Shown here piece by piece: positions 32,435 to 40,804 of a DNA stretch of 64,000 nucleotides. The position numbers and the translations under genes are program-made. Source of the DNA: DASUPK01 sp963695675 (lineage in GTDB: Bacteria > Actinomycetota > Thermoleophilia > Solirubrobacterales > 70-9); NCBI GenBank assembly GCA_963695675.1, contig CAVOGY010000005.1, forward strand, positions 496,001 through 560,000, in the 5' to 3' direction. Every line of letters begins with the position of its first letter. Within the stretch, counting starts at the first letter, position 1. Under the pieces are notes generated by a model. It saw nothing but the letters and a program-made list of their open reading frames with translations, was not told where the DNA came from and did no database searches.

Positions 32435-34456
32435 ATCGCCACGACCAAGCCCAGGAAGGCCAAGGCCAAGACGTCCCTCGACGGCGGGGTCGCGCTCGAG
32501 CTGCTGCGGACGATGTGGCGGATCCGGGTCTTCGAGGAGCGGGTCGGGCAGCTGAAGCGGGCCGACGAGGTCCATGGCCTGATCCACCTGAGCATCGGCC
32601 AGGAAGCCGTCGCGGCCGCGGTCTGCGGACAGCTCCGCGCCGACGACGCTGTCTACTCCGGGCACCGGGCCCACGGTCACGCGATCGCCAAGGGCGCACC
32701 GCTCGACCGCGTGATGGCCGAGCTGATGGGCCGCGAAGACGGCCTCTGCCACGGCCTCGGCGGGTCGATGCACCTGGTGGACGTCGAGCACGGCCTCATG
32801 GGGGCGACCGGAGTCGTCGGCGGCAACATCCCGATCGCCCTGGGAACGGCGCTGGCCAACCATCTCGATGGCGCTGACCGGGCCACCGTCGTCTTCTTCG
32901 GCGACGGCGCCGTGCAGGCCGGCCACTTCAACGAGACCGTCAACCTGTCGACGCTCTGGGGACTGCCGCTGATCCTGGTCTGCGAGAACAACGGCTTCGC
33001 GGAGTTCACCCCGCGCTCCGCCCACACCAACGTCGAACGGGTGAGCGACGTGGTCGCCCCCTACGAGCTCACCCGCGAAACGGTCGACGGGAATGACGTC
33101 GCCGCGGTGCGGGAGGCGTTCGCGCGCTTCCTCGCCGGAGTGCGGAAGGGGGAGGGACCGATGCTGCTCGAGTGCCTAACCCACAGGCTGAGCGGCCACT
33201 ACGTGGGCGACCCGGCGCAGTACCGCGAGGCGCTCGCCGACGAGGAATGGCGGCAGAAGGATCCGATCCAGCGCTTTCAGCGCGCGGCGGCCGAGCGGGG
33301 CTGGTTCGACGAGGAGCGCGTCGCAGAGGTCGAGGCCGAGGCGCGGGAGGAGGTCGAAGCCGCGGTCGAGTTCGGCCGGGCCAGCTCCTTCCCCAAGCCC
33401 GAGGTCGCGATGGGGCTCGTCTACGCCCCCGCCGCGGCGGCCCCGGACCTGAGCCCGGCGCCTGGAGGTGGGCAGACGACCTTCGTCAAGGCGCTCAACG
33501 CCACGCTCGTCGAGGCGATGCGGGCCGACGACGACGTGCTCGTGATCGGCGAGGACGTCGCCGAGGGCGGTCCGTACACGGTGACCGCCGGCCTGGCCGA
33601 GGAGTTCGGCACCGAGCGGGTGATCAACACGCCGATCAGCGAGGCGGCGATCTGCGGCGTCTCGATCGGCGCTGCCCAATCTTGGAAGCGACCGGTCCTG
33701 GAGATCATGTTCATCGACTTCCTCACGCTCGCCCTCGACCAGCTCGTCAACGCGGCGGCCAAGGCCCACTTCATGTCAGGCGGGCAGCTCCGGGTGCCTC
33801 TGGTGCTCCGCACGCAGGGCGGAGCGGGGTCGCGAGGCGCGGCCCAGCACTCGCAGAGCCTGGAGGCGTGGGTCACCCACATCCCCGGGCTCAAGGTGGT
33901 GATGCCGAGCAACGCCGCGGACGCCGCCGGCCTGCTGATCAGCTCGATCGCGGATCCCAACCCCGTGGTCTTCATCGAGCACAAGAACCTCTACTTCCGC
34001 AAGGAGGACGTGCCGGGCGATCTCGAGCCCGTTCCGATCGGCAAGGCGCGGGTTGCCCGCGAGGGCGGCGACGTTACGATCGTCGCCCTTTCGCGAATGG
34101 TCGGGGAGGCGCTGGCCGCCGCCGACCGCCTCGCCGCCAACGGCATCGAGGCCGAGGTGATCGACCCGCGGACGCTGGTGCCGCTCGACCTCGATGCCAT
34201 CGCCGACTCGGTCAGGCGGACCAACCGCCTGGTCGTCGCCCACGAGGCGGTCGAGCACGGCGGCTTCGGCGCAGAGATCGCCGCCGCGCTCCAGGCGATC
34301 GCCTTCGACCACCTGGACGCCCCGATCGAGCGGGTCGGCGCCCCGTTCGAGCCGGTCCCGCTCAGCCCGCCGGTCGAGGACGCCTATCTGCCGGGCGCCG
34401 ACGAGATCTACGCGGCGGCACGGGCGACGCTCGGGCACGCACAGCCCAGCGACTAG
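32435..34456 (+). CDS. fused E1 alpha-beta thiamine-diphosphate dehydrogenase, start codon unclear
   Basis: One reading frame carries both E1 parts. The alpha half has LIHLSIGQEAVAAAV, GLCHGLGGSMHL and the ThDP motif GDGAVQAGHFNETVNLS. A linker of about 30 residues (AAAAPDLSPAPGGG) joins it to the beta half (LVIGEDVAEGGPYT, TQGGAGSRGAAQHSQ, then AHEAVEHGGFGAEIA). The expected N-terminus (TTKPRKAKAKTSLDGG) has no ATG, GTG or TTG; an ATC at 32435 sits where an ATG-GCC would be expected. The first ATG at 32513 would remove part of the first helix. The protein has 647 to 673 residues. Function probably parallels the split E1 pair upstream; substrate unknown. Confidence 0.75.
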   Translation: MATTKPRKAKAKTSLDGGVALELLRTMWRIRVFEERVGQLKRADEVHGLIHLSIGQEAVAAAVCGQLRADDAVYSGHRAHGHAIAKGAPLDRVMAELMGREDGLCHGLGGSMHLVDVEHGLMGATGVVGGNIPIALGTALANHLDGADRATVVFFGDGAVQAGHFNETVNLSTLWGLPLILVCENNGFAEFTPRSAHTNVERVSDVVAPYELTRETVDGNDVAAVREAFARFLAGVRKGEGPMLLECLTHRLSGHYVGDPAQYREALADEEWRQKDPIQRFQRAAAERGWFDEERVAEVEAEAREEVEAAVEFGRASSFPKPEVAMGLVYAPAAAAPDLSPAPGGGQTTFVKALNATLVEAMRADDDVLVIGEDVAEGGPYTVTAGLAEEFGTERVINTPISEAAICGVSIGAAQSWKRPVLEIMFIDFLTLALDQLVNAAAKAHFMSGGQLRVPLVLRTQGGAGSRGAAQHSQSLEAWVTHIPGLKVVMPSNAADAAGLLISSIADPNPVVFIEHKNLYFRKEDVPGDLEPVPIGKARVAREGGDVTIVALSRMVGEALAAADRLAANGIEAEVIDPRTLVPLDLDAIADSVRRTNRLVVAHEAVEHGGFGAEIAAALQAIAFDHLDAPIERVGAPFEPVPLSPPVEDAYLPGADEIYAAARATLGHAQPSD

Positions 34457-34513
34457 GATCCGCCGCCAGTATCACTCGATCGACCGTTGCTCACCCAATC
34501 GATAGGAGGCCCG

Positions 34514-34810
34514 ATGATCGGCGTGCTCGTGACCTTCACGCAGACCGACAAGTTCGATCGCTCAAGTGTCGCGAAGATTGCCGGCGAAGAGCGAGGAACG
34601 TTCGAAGGCATGCCCGGCCTTCGCTTCAAGGGCTTCACGCTCGACGATGACGGCCTTCAGGCAAGGAACTTCTACGTGTGGGATGACGAGGAGAAAGCCC
34701 GTGCCTTCTTCACGGAGGAGATCATCGACATGGTGACGGGGATTTATGGCGTCGCGCCCAAGATCGAATACCTCGACATATTGGAGTTCGTCGACAACTC
34801 TGGCACCTGA
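34514..34810 (+). CDS. small ABM-like (dimeric alpha-beta barrel) protein
   Basis: The protein has 98 residues. Alternating strands (IGVLVTFTQTDKFD, GLRFKGFTLDDDG, NFYVWDDEEKARAFF, KIEYLDILEFVD) suggest a YdhR/monooxygenase-like ferredoxin fold. ATG at 34514 is set by AGGAGG six bases upstream. Codon use is unlike the neighbours (ATA, TAT, ATT, CTT and AGT appear) and the GC content is visibly lower, which hints at recent acquisition. Short AT-richer gaps flank it on both sides. Function unknown; such proteins often modify or stabilise quinonoid aromatics. Confidence 0.7.
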   Translation: MIGVLVTFTQTDKFDRSSVAKIAGEERGTFEGMPGLRFKGFTLDDDGLQARNFYVWDDEEKARAFFTEEIIDMVTGIYGVAPKIEYLDILEFVDNSGT

Positions 34811-34910
34811 TTCTCGAGCGGAGCGGGAGCCGAAACCAAGGCTGTTGAAGTCGCTCCGCGGAGCCGATCGAGAGAATCTGTCAAATAGCTTGTTTTATTA
34901 GCTCTCTGCC

Positions 34911-34916
34911 TATAGG
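34911..34916 (+). promoter_or_regulatory. possible -10 element TATAGG before the GMC operon
   Basis: The AT-rich end of the 106-base gap contains TTGTTTTATTA and, 15 bases on, CTATAGGGTG. This resembles the element before the ABC importer genes. It would place the transcript start at or very near the first codon. Weak evidence. Confidence 0.3.
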
Positions 34917-35315
34917 GTGCTGAACGTGGCGGAGAGGAGCTGGCTGATCATCGACGAGGGCCGCGCCTCGGCACTGGCGGCTCTGTGCGAGACGATCGTG
35001 CCCGGCTCTGAGCGCTGCGAGCCGGCCGTCTACATCGACGCGAAGCTCGCGATGGTCGACGGGGGAACGCGCGCGGCTGTCCTCGGGGCGATCGACGCGC
35101 TCGCCGACGTCGCCGGCAGGGGCGCCGAGGGCGTCGCCGAGGTCGCGGCCACTCCCGAGTTCCAGATGGTCAGGGCCCTCGCGATCGAGGCCCACTACAG
35201 CGACTTCGTCGCTCCCGGCGCCAGGGGGCCGGGCGCCTGGGAGGAGATCGACTTCCGCTTCCCGCTGGCCGACCGGATCAAGCACGACTGGTCGTTCATG
35301 GGAGTGCCTGGATGA
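34917..35315 (+). CDS. small subunit-like protein of a GMC dehydrogenase (gluconate 2-dehydrogenase subunit 3-like)
   Basis: The protein has 132 residues (129 if GTG at 34926 is used). LIIDEGRASALAALCETIVPG matches the N-terminal domain fused to the GMC protein at 150-2069 (LSEGARASLDAICDTFVPG). The C-terminal part DFRFPLADRIKHDWSFMG ends at the GMC start. The stop overlaps the GMC ATG (ATGA), so a 1:1 complex is likely. No Tat or Sec signal is seen in this copy, so the enzyme is probably cytoplasmic. Confidence 0.72.
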   Translation: MLNVAERSWLIIDEGRASALAALCETIVPGSERCEPAVYIDAKLAMVDGGTRAAVLGAIDALADVAGRGAEGVAEVAATPEFQMVRALAIEAHYSDFVAPGARGPGAWEEIDFRFPLADRIKHDWSFMGVPG

Positions 35316-36805
35316 GCGAGCGCTTCGACGTCGTCGTCGTGGGATCGGGCGCGGGCGGCGGCGTGGTAGCCGGGGAGCTTGCGCAGCGGGGACGGAATGT
35401 GGTGCTGCTCGAGGCAGGCCCCCACCTGACCGCCGCCGACTTCGTCCGCTGGGAGGCGAAGGCGGCCCACGACTTCTGGTGGCCGCTCCGCATGGCGATG
35501 GTCGACGGCGGCGCCGGCGGGACCGTGCCGATGTTCGGCGGCCGGTGCGTCGGCGGCACCACCACGATGAACACCAAGGTCTCCTTCCGCGCCCACGACT
35601 TCGAGTTCGCGAAGTGGCACGAGGCGAGCGGCCTGGTCGGCGGCGGCGGCAAGCCCTTCGGGGTCGAGGACCTCGGCCCGCACTACGAACGGGTGGAGAA
35701 GTACCTGGGCGTCCGTGAGCGGGCCGACTGGCCGGAGTGCGTGCGGACGCTCGACGCCGGCTTCCGTGAGCTGGGCTCCATGCTCGAGCCGGTCGACTCC
35801 TACACGGACGTCAACTGCATGAAGTGCGGGTCCTGCCTGCAGGGCTGCCCGACCAATGCGGGCAAGAACACGATGAACACCTACATCCACGACGCCACCG
35901 CGTTCGGCAAGCTCGATCTCCGGGCGAGCTCGCCGGTGCAGCGGGTCCTGTTCGAGGATCGCAACGGGGGGCTCGAGGCGACCGGCGTCGAATACGCCGA
36001 CGCGGACGGCCGATCCTCAACGATCGAGGCGGGCGCCGTGGTGGTGGCCGCGGGTGCCCTGAACACGCCCCAGCTCCTGATTCGCTCGGGCCTGCGAGAA
36101 GCGAGCGGAGACTCGCCCAGCAGCGGGTGGATCGGGCGCAACCTGGGCCTCCACCCCGCCGCCTTCGTCTTCGGCCTCTTCGACGAGGTCCAGGACGCCC
36201 ACCGCGTCTACCCGATCACCTCGCACTGCATGGACTTCATGCGCGACGAGGACGGCGGCTTCGTGCTCGAGGCCTCCACCATCCAGGACCCGATCGGCTT
36301 CGCGACGAGCATCTCTGACGAGGACGGGCCGATGTGGGGCGAGCGCCTGGTGGAGGCGGTCCGCCAGTACCGCAAATGGAACGGGATCCTGATCCTCGCC
36401 AACGACGAGAACAACGGCCGCGTGGTCGTCGGCGAGGACGGGACGGAGAGCTTCGAGGCCCACTTCGATCCGGTCGAGCTCGAGCGGATGAAGAACGGAC
36501 AGGACTATGCCCGCCGCGTGATGGAGGCCGCCGGAGCAACTCGGGTCGCGTGGACAGGGCCGGCCAGCACGCACGTGCAGGGGACCTGCCGCATGGGATC
36601 CGATCCGGAGAGATCGGTGGTGGACGAGAATTGCGAGTCGCACGACGCGAAGAGGCTGTTCGTCGGCGACGCCTCGCTCTTCACGCGCACCCTCTCGGTG
36701 AACCCCTCGCTGACGATCATGGCCCTCGCCGACCGGCTCGCCCAGCACCTGGACGAGGACCCGAACGACTATCTGAGCGCCCACGCAGCGGAGGTCACGG
36801 CATGA
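35312..36805 (+). CDS. GMC oxidoreductase, large FAD subunit
   Basis: The protein has 497 residues. The FAD motif is VVVVGSGAGGGVVAGELA, followed by FGGRCVGGTTTMNTKVSFR and the Cys-rich CMKCGSCLQGCPTNAGKNT. The C-terminal catalytic His is in THVQGTCRMGSDP and the Asn in VNPSLTIMALADRLA. It probably oxidises an alcohol. Its partner is the small subunit just upstream, and a zinc MDR dehydrogenase starts in its stop codon (ATGA). It belongs to the same branch as the protein at 150-2069 but is split rather than fused. Confidence 0.85.
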   Translation: MSERFDVVVVGSGAGGGVVAGELAQRGRNVVLLEAGPHLTAADFVRWEAKAAHDFWWPLRMAMVDGGAGGTVPMFGGRCVGGTTTMNTKVSFRAHDFEFAKWHEASGLVGGGGKPFGVEDLGPHYERVEKYLGVRERADWPECVRTLDAGFRELGSMLEPVDSYTDVNCMKCGSCLQGCPTNAGKNTMNTYIHDATAFGKLDLRASSPVQRVLFEDRNGGLEATGVEYADADGRSSTIEAGAVVVAAGALNTPQLLIRSGLREASGDSPSSGWIGRNLGLHPAAFVFGLFDEVQDAHRVYPITSHCMDFMRDEDGGFVLEASTIQDPIGFATSISDEDGPMWGERLVEAVRQYRKWNGILILANDENNGRVVVGEDGTESFEAHFDPVELERMKNGQDYARRVMEAAGATRVAWTGPASTHVQGTCRMGSDPERSVVDENCESHDAKRLFVGDASLFTRTLSVNPSLTIMALADRLAQHLDEDPNDYLSAHAAEVTA

Positions 36806-37839
36806 AAGCGGCGGTACTGAACGAGTACAACCATCCCCTCGAATTTGAGGATCGCCCCGAGCCCGAGATCACCCGCCCCGACCAGGTGCGCGTGAAGATC
36901 GAGGCCGCCGGCGTCTGCTCGACCGACCTGCACGCGATCGAGGGAGAGATGGGCCCCGCGGGAATGGACGTGCCTCGGGTGCTCGGCCACGAGAACGGTG
37001 GCCGTGTGGACGCGGTCGGGGACCTGGTGACCACGGTCAAGGTCGGCGACCCGGTGCTGATGTACCCACCCCACAGTTGCGGCGTCTGCGTCAACTGCCG
37101 GCGCGGCCGCGACATGCACTGTGCGCATCACGAGTTCACCGGGCTGAGCCTCGACGGAGGATTCACGGAGTACCTGGTGGTCGGCGAGCGGGAGATCGTC
37201 CCGCTGCCCGATGGGATCGATCCCATCGACGTGGCGCCGCACTCTGATGCTGGGATCACCGCCTATCACGCGCTGAAGAGGGTCGCACCGCTGATGCTGC
37301 CGGGCACCACCGCGGTGGTCCTCGGCGCCGGCGGAGTCGGCCACATCGGCCTGCAGCTGGCGCGCGAACTTGGCTCTAGCAGCGTAGTGGCCGTCGACCC
37401 GCATCCCGATCGACGCAGGCTCGCGGTCGAGCTCGGCGCCAATCAAGCCCTGGACAGCGACGGCGCGGCGGATGCCGTGAGGGACCTGACCGCGGGCCGC
37501 GGAGCCGACCTGGTGCTCGACTTCGTCGGCATAGACCAGACCCACGCCGACGGCCTCGGGATGCTCGCCCGCCAGGGCACCTACTCGATGATCGGCTTCG
37601 GCGGCACGATCACAGCCCCGTCCGCTGCCCTGGTCGGCCAGGAGCAGACCCTGATCGCCAACCTGGTCGGCAGTTGGACCGACCTCTGGGAGGTCGTGCA
37701 GCTGCACGCCGCTGGCAGGATCACCCTCAAGACCGAGACACATCCGCTCGACGAGGTCAACGAGGTGCTGGGGCGGCTGCGCGAGGGCGACATCACCGGG
37801 CGGGCGGTGCTGCTCCCCCATTCGAACGGCGCCGGCTGA
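36802..37839 (+). CDS. zinc-dependent MDR alcohol dehydrogenase
   Basis: The protein has 345 residues. Catalytic zinc ligands are the Cys of AGVCSTDLHA and the His-Glu of VLGHENGG. The structural-zinc loop is SCGVCVNCRRGRDMHC. The NAD(P) motif is VVLGAGGVGHIGLQLA. SDAGITAYHALKR is typical of aryl and long-chain alcohol dehydrogenases (NAD-dependent AdhP-like). ATG at 36802 overlaps the GMC stop; a longer frame from 36334 lies within the GMC gene and is rejected. It may work in the reverse or a parallel direction to the GMC enzyme. Confidence 0.85.
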   Translation: MKAAVLNEYNHPLEFEDRPEPEITRPDQVRVKIEAAGVCSTDLHAIEGEMGPAGMDVPRVLGHENGGRVDAVGDLVTTVKVGDPVLMYPPHSCGVCVNCRRGRDMHCAHHEFTGLSLDGGFTEYLVVGEREIVPLPDGIDPIDVAPHSDAGITAYHALKRVAPLMLPGTTAVVLGAGGVGHIGLQLARELGSSSVVAVDPHPDRRRLAVELGANQALDSDGAADAVRDLTAGRGADLVLDFVGIDQTHADGLGMLARQGTYSMIGFGGTITAPSAALVGQEQTLIANLVGSWTDLWEVVQLHAAGRITLKTETHPLDEVNEVLGRLREGDITGRAVLLPHSNGAG

Positions 37840-37846
37840 ACCGGGG

Positions 37847-38761
37847 ATGAGGGCTGTAGAGGTGACGAAGCTCGGCGGGCCAGAGGTGCTGCGCGTAGCC
37901 GAGCGCCCGGATCCCCAACCGGACCCGGGTCAGGTCGTCGTCCGCGTCCGGGCGGCGAACGTCAACCCGACGGACCTCGGGGCCCGGCGGGGCGCCGGGC
38001 GGGTGGCTCCCCCCGATCCGCCCTTTGTGCTCGGCTGGGACCTGGCCGGTCAGGTGACGGCGGCGGGTGAGGGCGTCGAGGACTTCCAACCCGGCGATCG
38101 CGTCGTCGGGATGGTCCAGTGGTACGAGGCCGGAGGCTCGGTCGGCGCCTACGCCGAGTCCGTCGCCTTCGAGGCCGAGTGGCTGGTGCCCCTCCCAAAC
38201 GGACTGGATTACGAGACGGCCGCCACGATCCCGCTGAACGCGATGACGGCGCGCCAGGGGCTCGAGCTGCTCGATCCGCCGGAAAGATGCGATCTCCTCG
38301 TCACCGGCGCGAGCGGCGCGGTCGGGAGCTTCGCGGTGCAGCTCGCCGCCGAAGCCGGGCACCGGGTGATCGCCCAAGCCGGCCGGGACGACGAACGGTG
38401 GCCCCACACCCTGGGGGCCGCCGAGGTCCTGCCGCGCGATCTGGATCTCGGCGCGATCGATCCGGTGCCCGCGATCTTCGATGCCGTGCCGCTCGGCGCA
38501 GCGGCCTTCGCGGCGGTGCAGGACGGCGGGGCGATCGTCAGCACCCGGCGTCCCCCCGAGGCGCCACCGGAGCGCAGGATCCGCCAGGAGTCATTCCTGG
38601 TCCATCGCGACCGCGAGGCGCTGCGCGAGCTGGTCGACGCCGTGGCCGCGGGAAAGCTCCGCACCCGGGTCGATCGGACGTTGCCGCTCGCCGAGGCCGC
38701 GGAGGCCCACCGTCTGGTCGAGGCCGGCGGGTTACACGGAAAGGTCGTACTGACCCCATGA
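37847..38761 (+). CDS. quinone oxidoreductase-like MDR protein (zinc-free)
   Basis: The protein has 304 residues. No zinc-binding cysteines are present. KLGGPEVLRVAERPDPQPDPGQVVVRVRAANVNPTD is the usual start of quinone oxidoreductases. The cofactor region reads LLVTGASGAVGSFAVQLAAEAG (the AxxGxxG type, NADPH). It would reduce a quinone or an enone. It begins 8 bases behind the zinc dehydrogenase gene. Confidence 0.82.
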   Translation: MRAVEVTKLGGPEVLRVAERPDPQPDPGQVVVRVRAANVNPTDLGARRGAGRVAPPDPPFVLGWDLAGQVTAAGEGVEDFQPGDRVVGMVQWYEAGGSVGAYAESVAFEAEWLVPLPNGLDYETAATIPLNAMTARQGLELLDPPERCDLLVTGASGAVGSFAVQLAAEAGHRVIAQAGRDDERWPHTLGAAEVLPRDLDLGAIDPVPAIFDAVPLGAAAFAAVQDGGAIVSTRRPPEAPPERRIRQESFLVHRDREALRELVDAVAAGKLRTRVDRTLPLAEAAEAHRLVEAGGLHGKVVLTP

Positions 38762-38775
38762 GCAAGGAGGAGTAG

Positions 38776-39513
38776 ATGGCGAGGATCGTCTTGGTTCACG
38801 GCGCCTTCGGCGGGGCGTGGATCTGGGAGAAGGTCACCGAGCCTCTGGAAGCGGCGGGCCACAAGGTGGAGACCCTCGATCTGCCCGGCGCCGGCGACGA
38901 CCACACGCCGCTCGATCAGATCAACCTCGATCTCTACGCGGAGAGGATCTGCGAGAAGCTCGGCGAGAGCCCCGAGCAGGCCGTCCTGGTCGGGCACAGC
39001 ATGGGCGGCATGGCCGTGACCCAGGCCGCGTCGCGATGCCCCGGTCGCGTGGCGTCGCTGATCTACGTCGCCGCCTTCCTGCCCGGAGAGGGCCAGAGCC
39101 TGATCGGCCTGACGCAGCTCCCCGAGGGCGAGGGCGATCACGTGCAGAAGACGATGGTCGTCTCCGGCGAGCCGCCGATCGGCGAGCTCTCCGAGGAGGA
39201 CGCGATCATCGCGTTCTACAACCTGGCGCCGCCGGAGGTGGGCAAGTGGGCGGCCGGGATGCAGAGGCCGCAGCCGGTGATCCCGATGATGGATGAGGCG
39301 AAGCTCACCGTGGGCTACGAGAACATCCCGCGCAGCTACATCCACTGCACCAGGGACCAGGCCAACATGCCCGCGTTGCAGCGCCGGATGATGCAGGAGC
39401 GGCGGGTGAGCCCCGTGATCGAGATCGAGACCGATCACACCCCGCACCTCTCGGCCCCGGATGAGCTGGTCGCGGCCATCGATCAACTCGCCCGTCAGGA
39501 GGTGCCCGCATGA
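38776..39513 (+). CDS. alpha/beta hydrolase, esterase/hydroxynitrile-lyase branch (first of a tandem pair)
   Basis: The protein has 245 residues. The N-terminus IVLVHGAFGGAWIWEKVTEPL and nucleophile elbow VGHSMGGM (Ser) are typical of the EstC/methyl-salicylate esterase group. The catalytic His is in TDHTPHLSAP. AGGAGTAG lies before the ATG. It would hydrolyse a small aromatic or aliphatic ester. The next gene encodes a homologue and overlaps its stop by 4 bases. Confidence 0.82.
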   Translation: MARIVLVHGAFGGAWIWEKVTEPLEAAGHKVETLDLPGAGDDHTPLDQINLDLYAERICEKLGESPEQAVLVGHSMGGMAVTQAASRCPGRVASLIYVAAFLPGEGQSLIGLTQLPEGEGDHVQKTMVVSGEPPIGELSEEDAIIAFYNLAPPEVGKWAAGMQRPQPVIPMMDEAKLTVGYENIPRSYIHCTRDQANMPALQRRMMQERRVSPVIEIETDHTPHLSAPDELVAAIDQLARQEVPA

Positions 39514-40241
39514 GATTCGTGCTGGTCCATGGGGCGTTCGTCGCAGGCTGGATCTGGAGGCCGCTGGCGGAGCGGCTGCACGAGCTCGGCCACACCGCCG
39601 AGACACCGGACCTGCCGGGATCCGGCGATGACCCGACCCCCGTGGGGGAGGTGACGCTGGGCGCCTACACGGAGCGGATCTGCGAGCTGCTGGATGCGGC
39701 CGGGGAGCAGTCGATCCTGGTCGCCAACAGCATGGGCGGCATCGTCATCTCCGAGGCGGCCGCCCGCCGGCCCGAGAAGGTCAGGCGCCTCGTCTACGTG
39801 GCGGCCTTCCTGCCGCGCGACGGTCAGAGCCTGGTCGACCTGACGAGCCTTCCCGAGGGCGCCGACGACCTCGTGCAGCAGACCGTCGTCGTCTCGGGTG
39901 ACCCCCCGATCGGGACCCTGCCGGAGTCGACCTGCCGAGCGTCGAACGCGGACTGCCCGCCGGAGGTGATGGATTGGGCCGTGAGCAGGACCGGTTCGCA
40001 GGCGGTCGCTCCGCTCACTGAGCCCGTCTCGCTCAACCGGGAGTTCGACCGGATTCCCCGCACCTACGTGATCTGCACCGGGGACCGCATCGTTCCGCCC
40101 TCGCTGCAGCGACGGATGGTCACGGACGGGCAGGTCACAGACGTGATCGAGCTGGAGGCGGGCCATCACCCGCAGCTCTCTCGGATCGAGGAGCTCGTGG
40201 GCATCCTGCATGAGCGCGCGCGAGATCAGGTGACGGCATGA
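39510..40241 (+). CDS. alpha/beta hydrolase, second of a tandem pair
   Basis: The protein has 243 residues and is closely similar to the preceding gene product along its length (FVLVHGAFVAGWIWRPLAERL, then ESTCR in the cap). The nucleophile elbow reads VANSMGGI: the Ser is kept but the preceding Gly-His is Ala-Asn. The catalytic His is in EAGHHPQLSRI. Tandem duplication followed by divergence is likely. The start overlaps the previous stop (ATGA), and its own stop overlaps the VOC gene. Confidence 0.8.
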   Translation: MRFVLVHGAFVAGWIWRPLAERLHELGHTAETPDLPGSGDDPTPVGEVTLGAYTERICELLDAAGEQSILVANSMGGIVISEAAARRPEKVRRLVYVAAFLPRDGQSLVDLTSLPEGADDLVQQTVVVSGDPPIGTLPESTCRASNADCPPEVMDWAVSRTGSQAVAPLTEPVSLNREFDRIPRTYVICTGDRIVPPSLQRRMVTDGQVTDVIELEAGHHPQLSRIEELVGILHERARDQVTA

Positions 40242-40804
40242 GCGGCGGTGCCCCCCGCCCCGCCTCGGGCCTGTTCGACGACCCGCGGCCGATCGAAACC
40301 CTCGGCGACCTGTTCGCCAACCTCTGGCAGGTCTGCTACGTGACCCCGGACCTCGAGCGCGGCATGCAGGAACTGCGCGACCTGCTCGGGGTAGAGAACT
40401 CCGTCGAGGTGCCCGTCGAGGGGGCCACCTTCATGAAGGACGGCGAGTCCCTCGAGTGGGAGCCACGGGTTGCGATGGGCGCCCGCGGTGGCCTGATCAT
40501 CGAGCTGATCGAGCCGGTCTCGGGCGAGGTCGAGTTCTACCGGCGTTTCCTGCCGAAGGACGGCGGTGTGCTTGGGCTCCACCACCTCGCGATGCTGGTC
40601 CCGCTCGGCGACGAGCCCTGGGCCGGCGTGGAGAAGCTGCTCGCCGAGCACGGGATGTCGTTCGAGTACACGATCCTGATCCCGGAGCGTGCCCGGCTCG
40701 CCTACGTCGACACGACCGCCCGGCTCGGCCACTGGATCGAGCTCTGCCAGCTGCAGCCGGCGGACACCGAGTTCTTCAGCGGGCTGATCGCCGACAGCGC
40801 CTAG
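40238..40804 (+). CDS. VOC-family protein
   Basis: The protein has 188 residues. QVCYVTPDLERGMQELRDLLGVEN is a VOC beta-alpha start, and LGLHHLAMLVPLGDEPW and AYVDTTARLGHWIELCQL supply the His and Glu positions expected for a metal site. The N-terminal 25 residues are polar. Similar proteins are annotated as glyoxalases or as 4-hydroxyphenylpyruvate-dioxygenase-like; the function cannot be assigned. Its stop codon shares bases with the stop of the convergent ligase gene. Confidence 0.72.
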   Translation: MSGGAPRPASGLFDDPRPIETLGDLFANLWQVCYVTPDLERGMQELRDLLGVENSVEVPVEGATFMKDGESLEWEPRVAMGARGGLIIELIEPVSGEVEFYRRFLPKDGGVLGLHHLAMLVPLGDEPWAGVEKLLAEHGMSFEYTILIPERARLAYVDTTARLGHWIELCQLQPADTEFFSGLIADSA

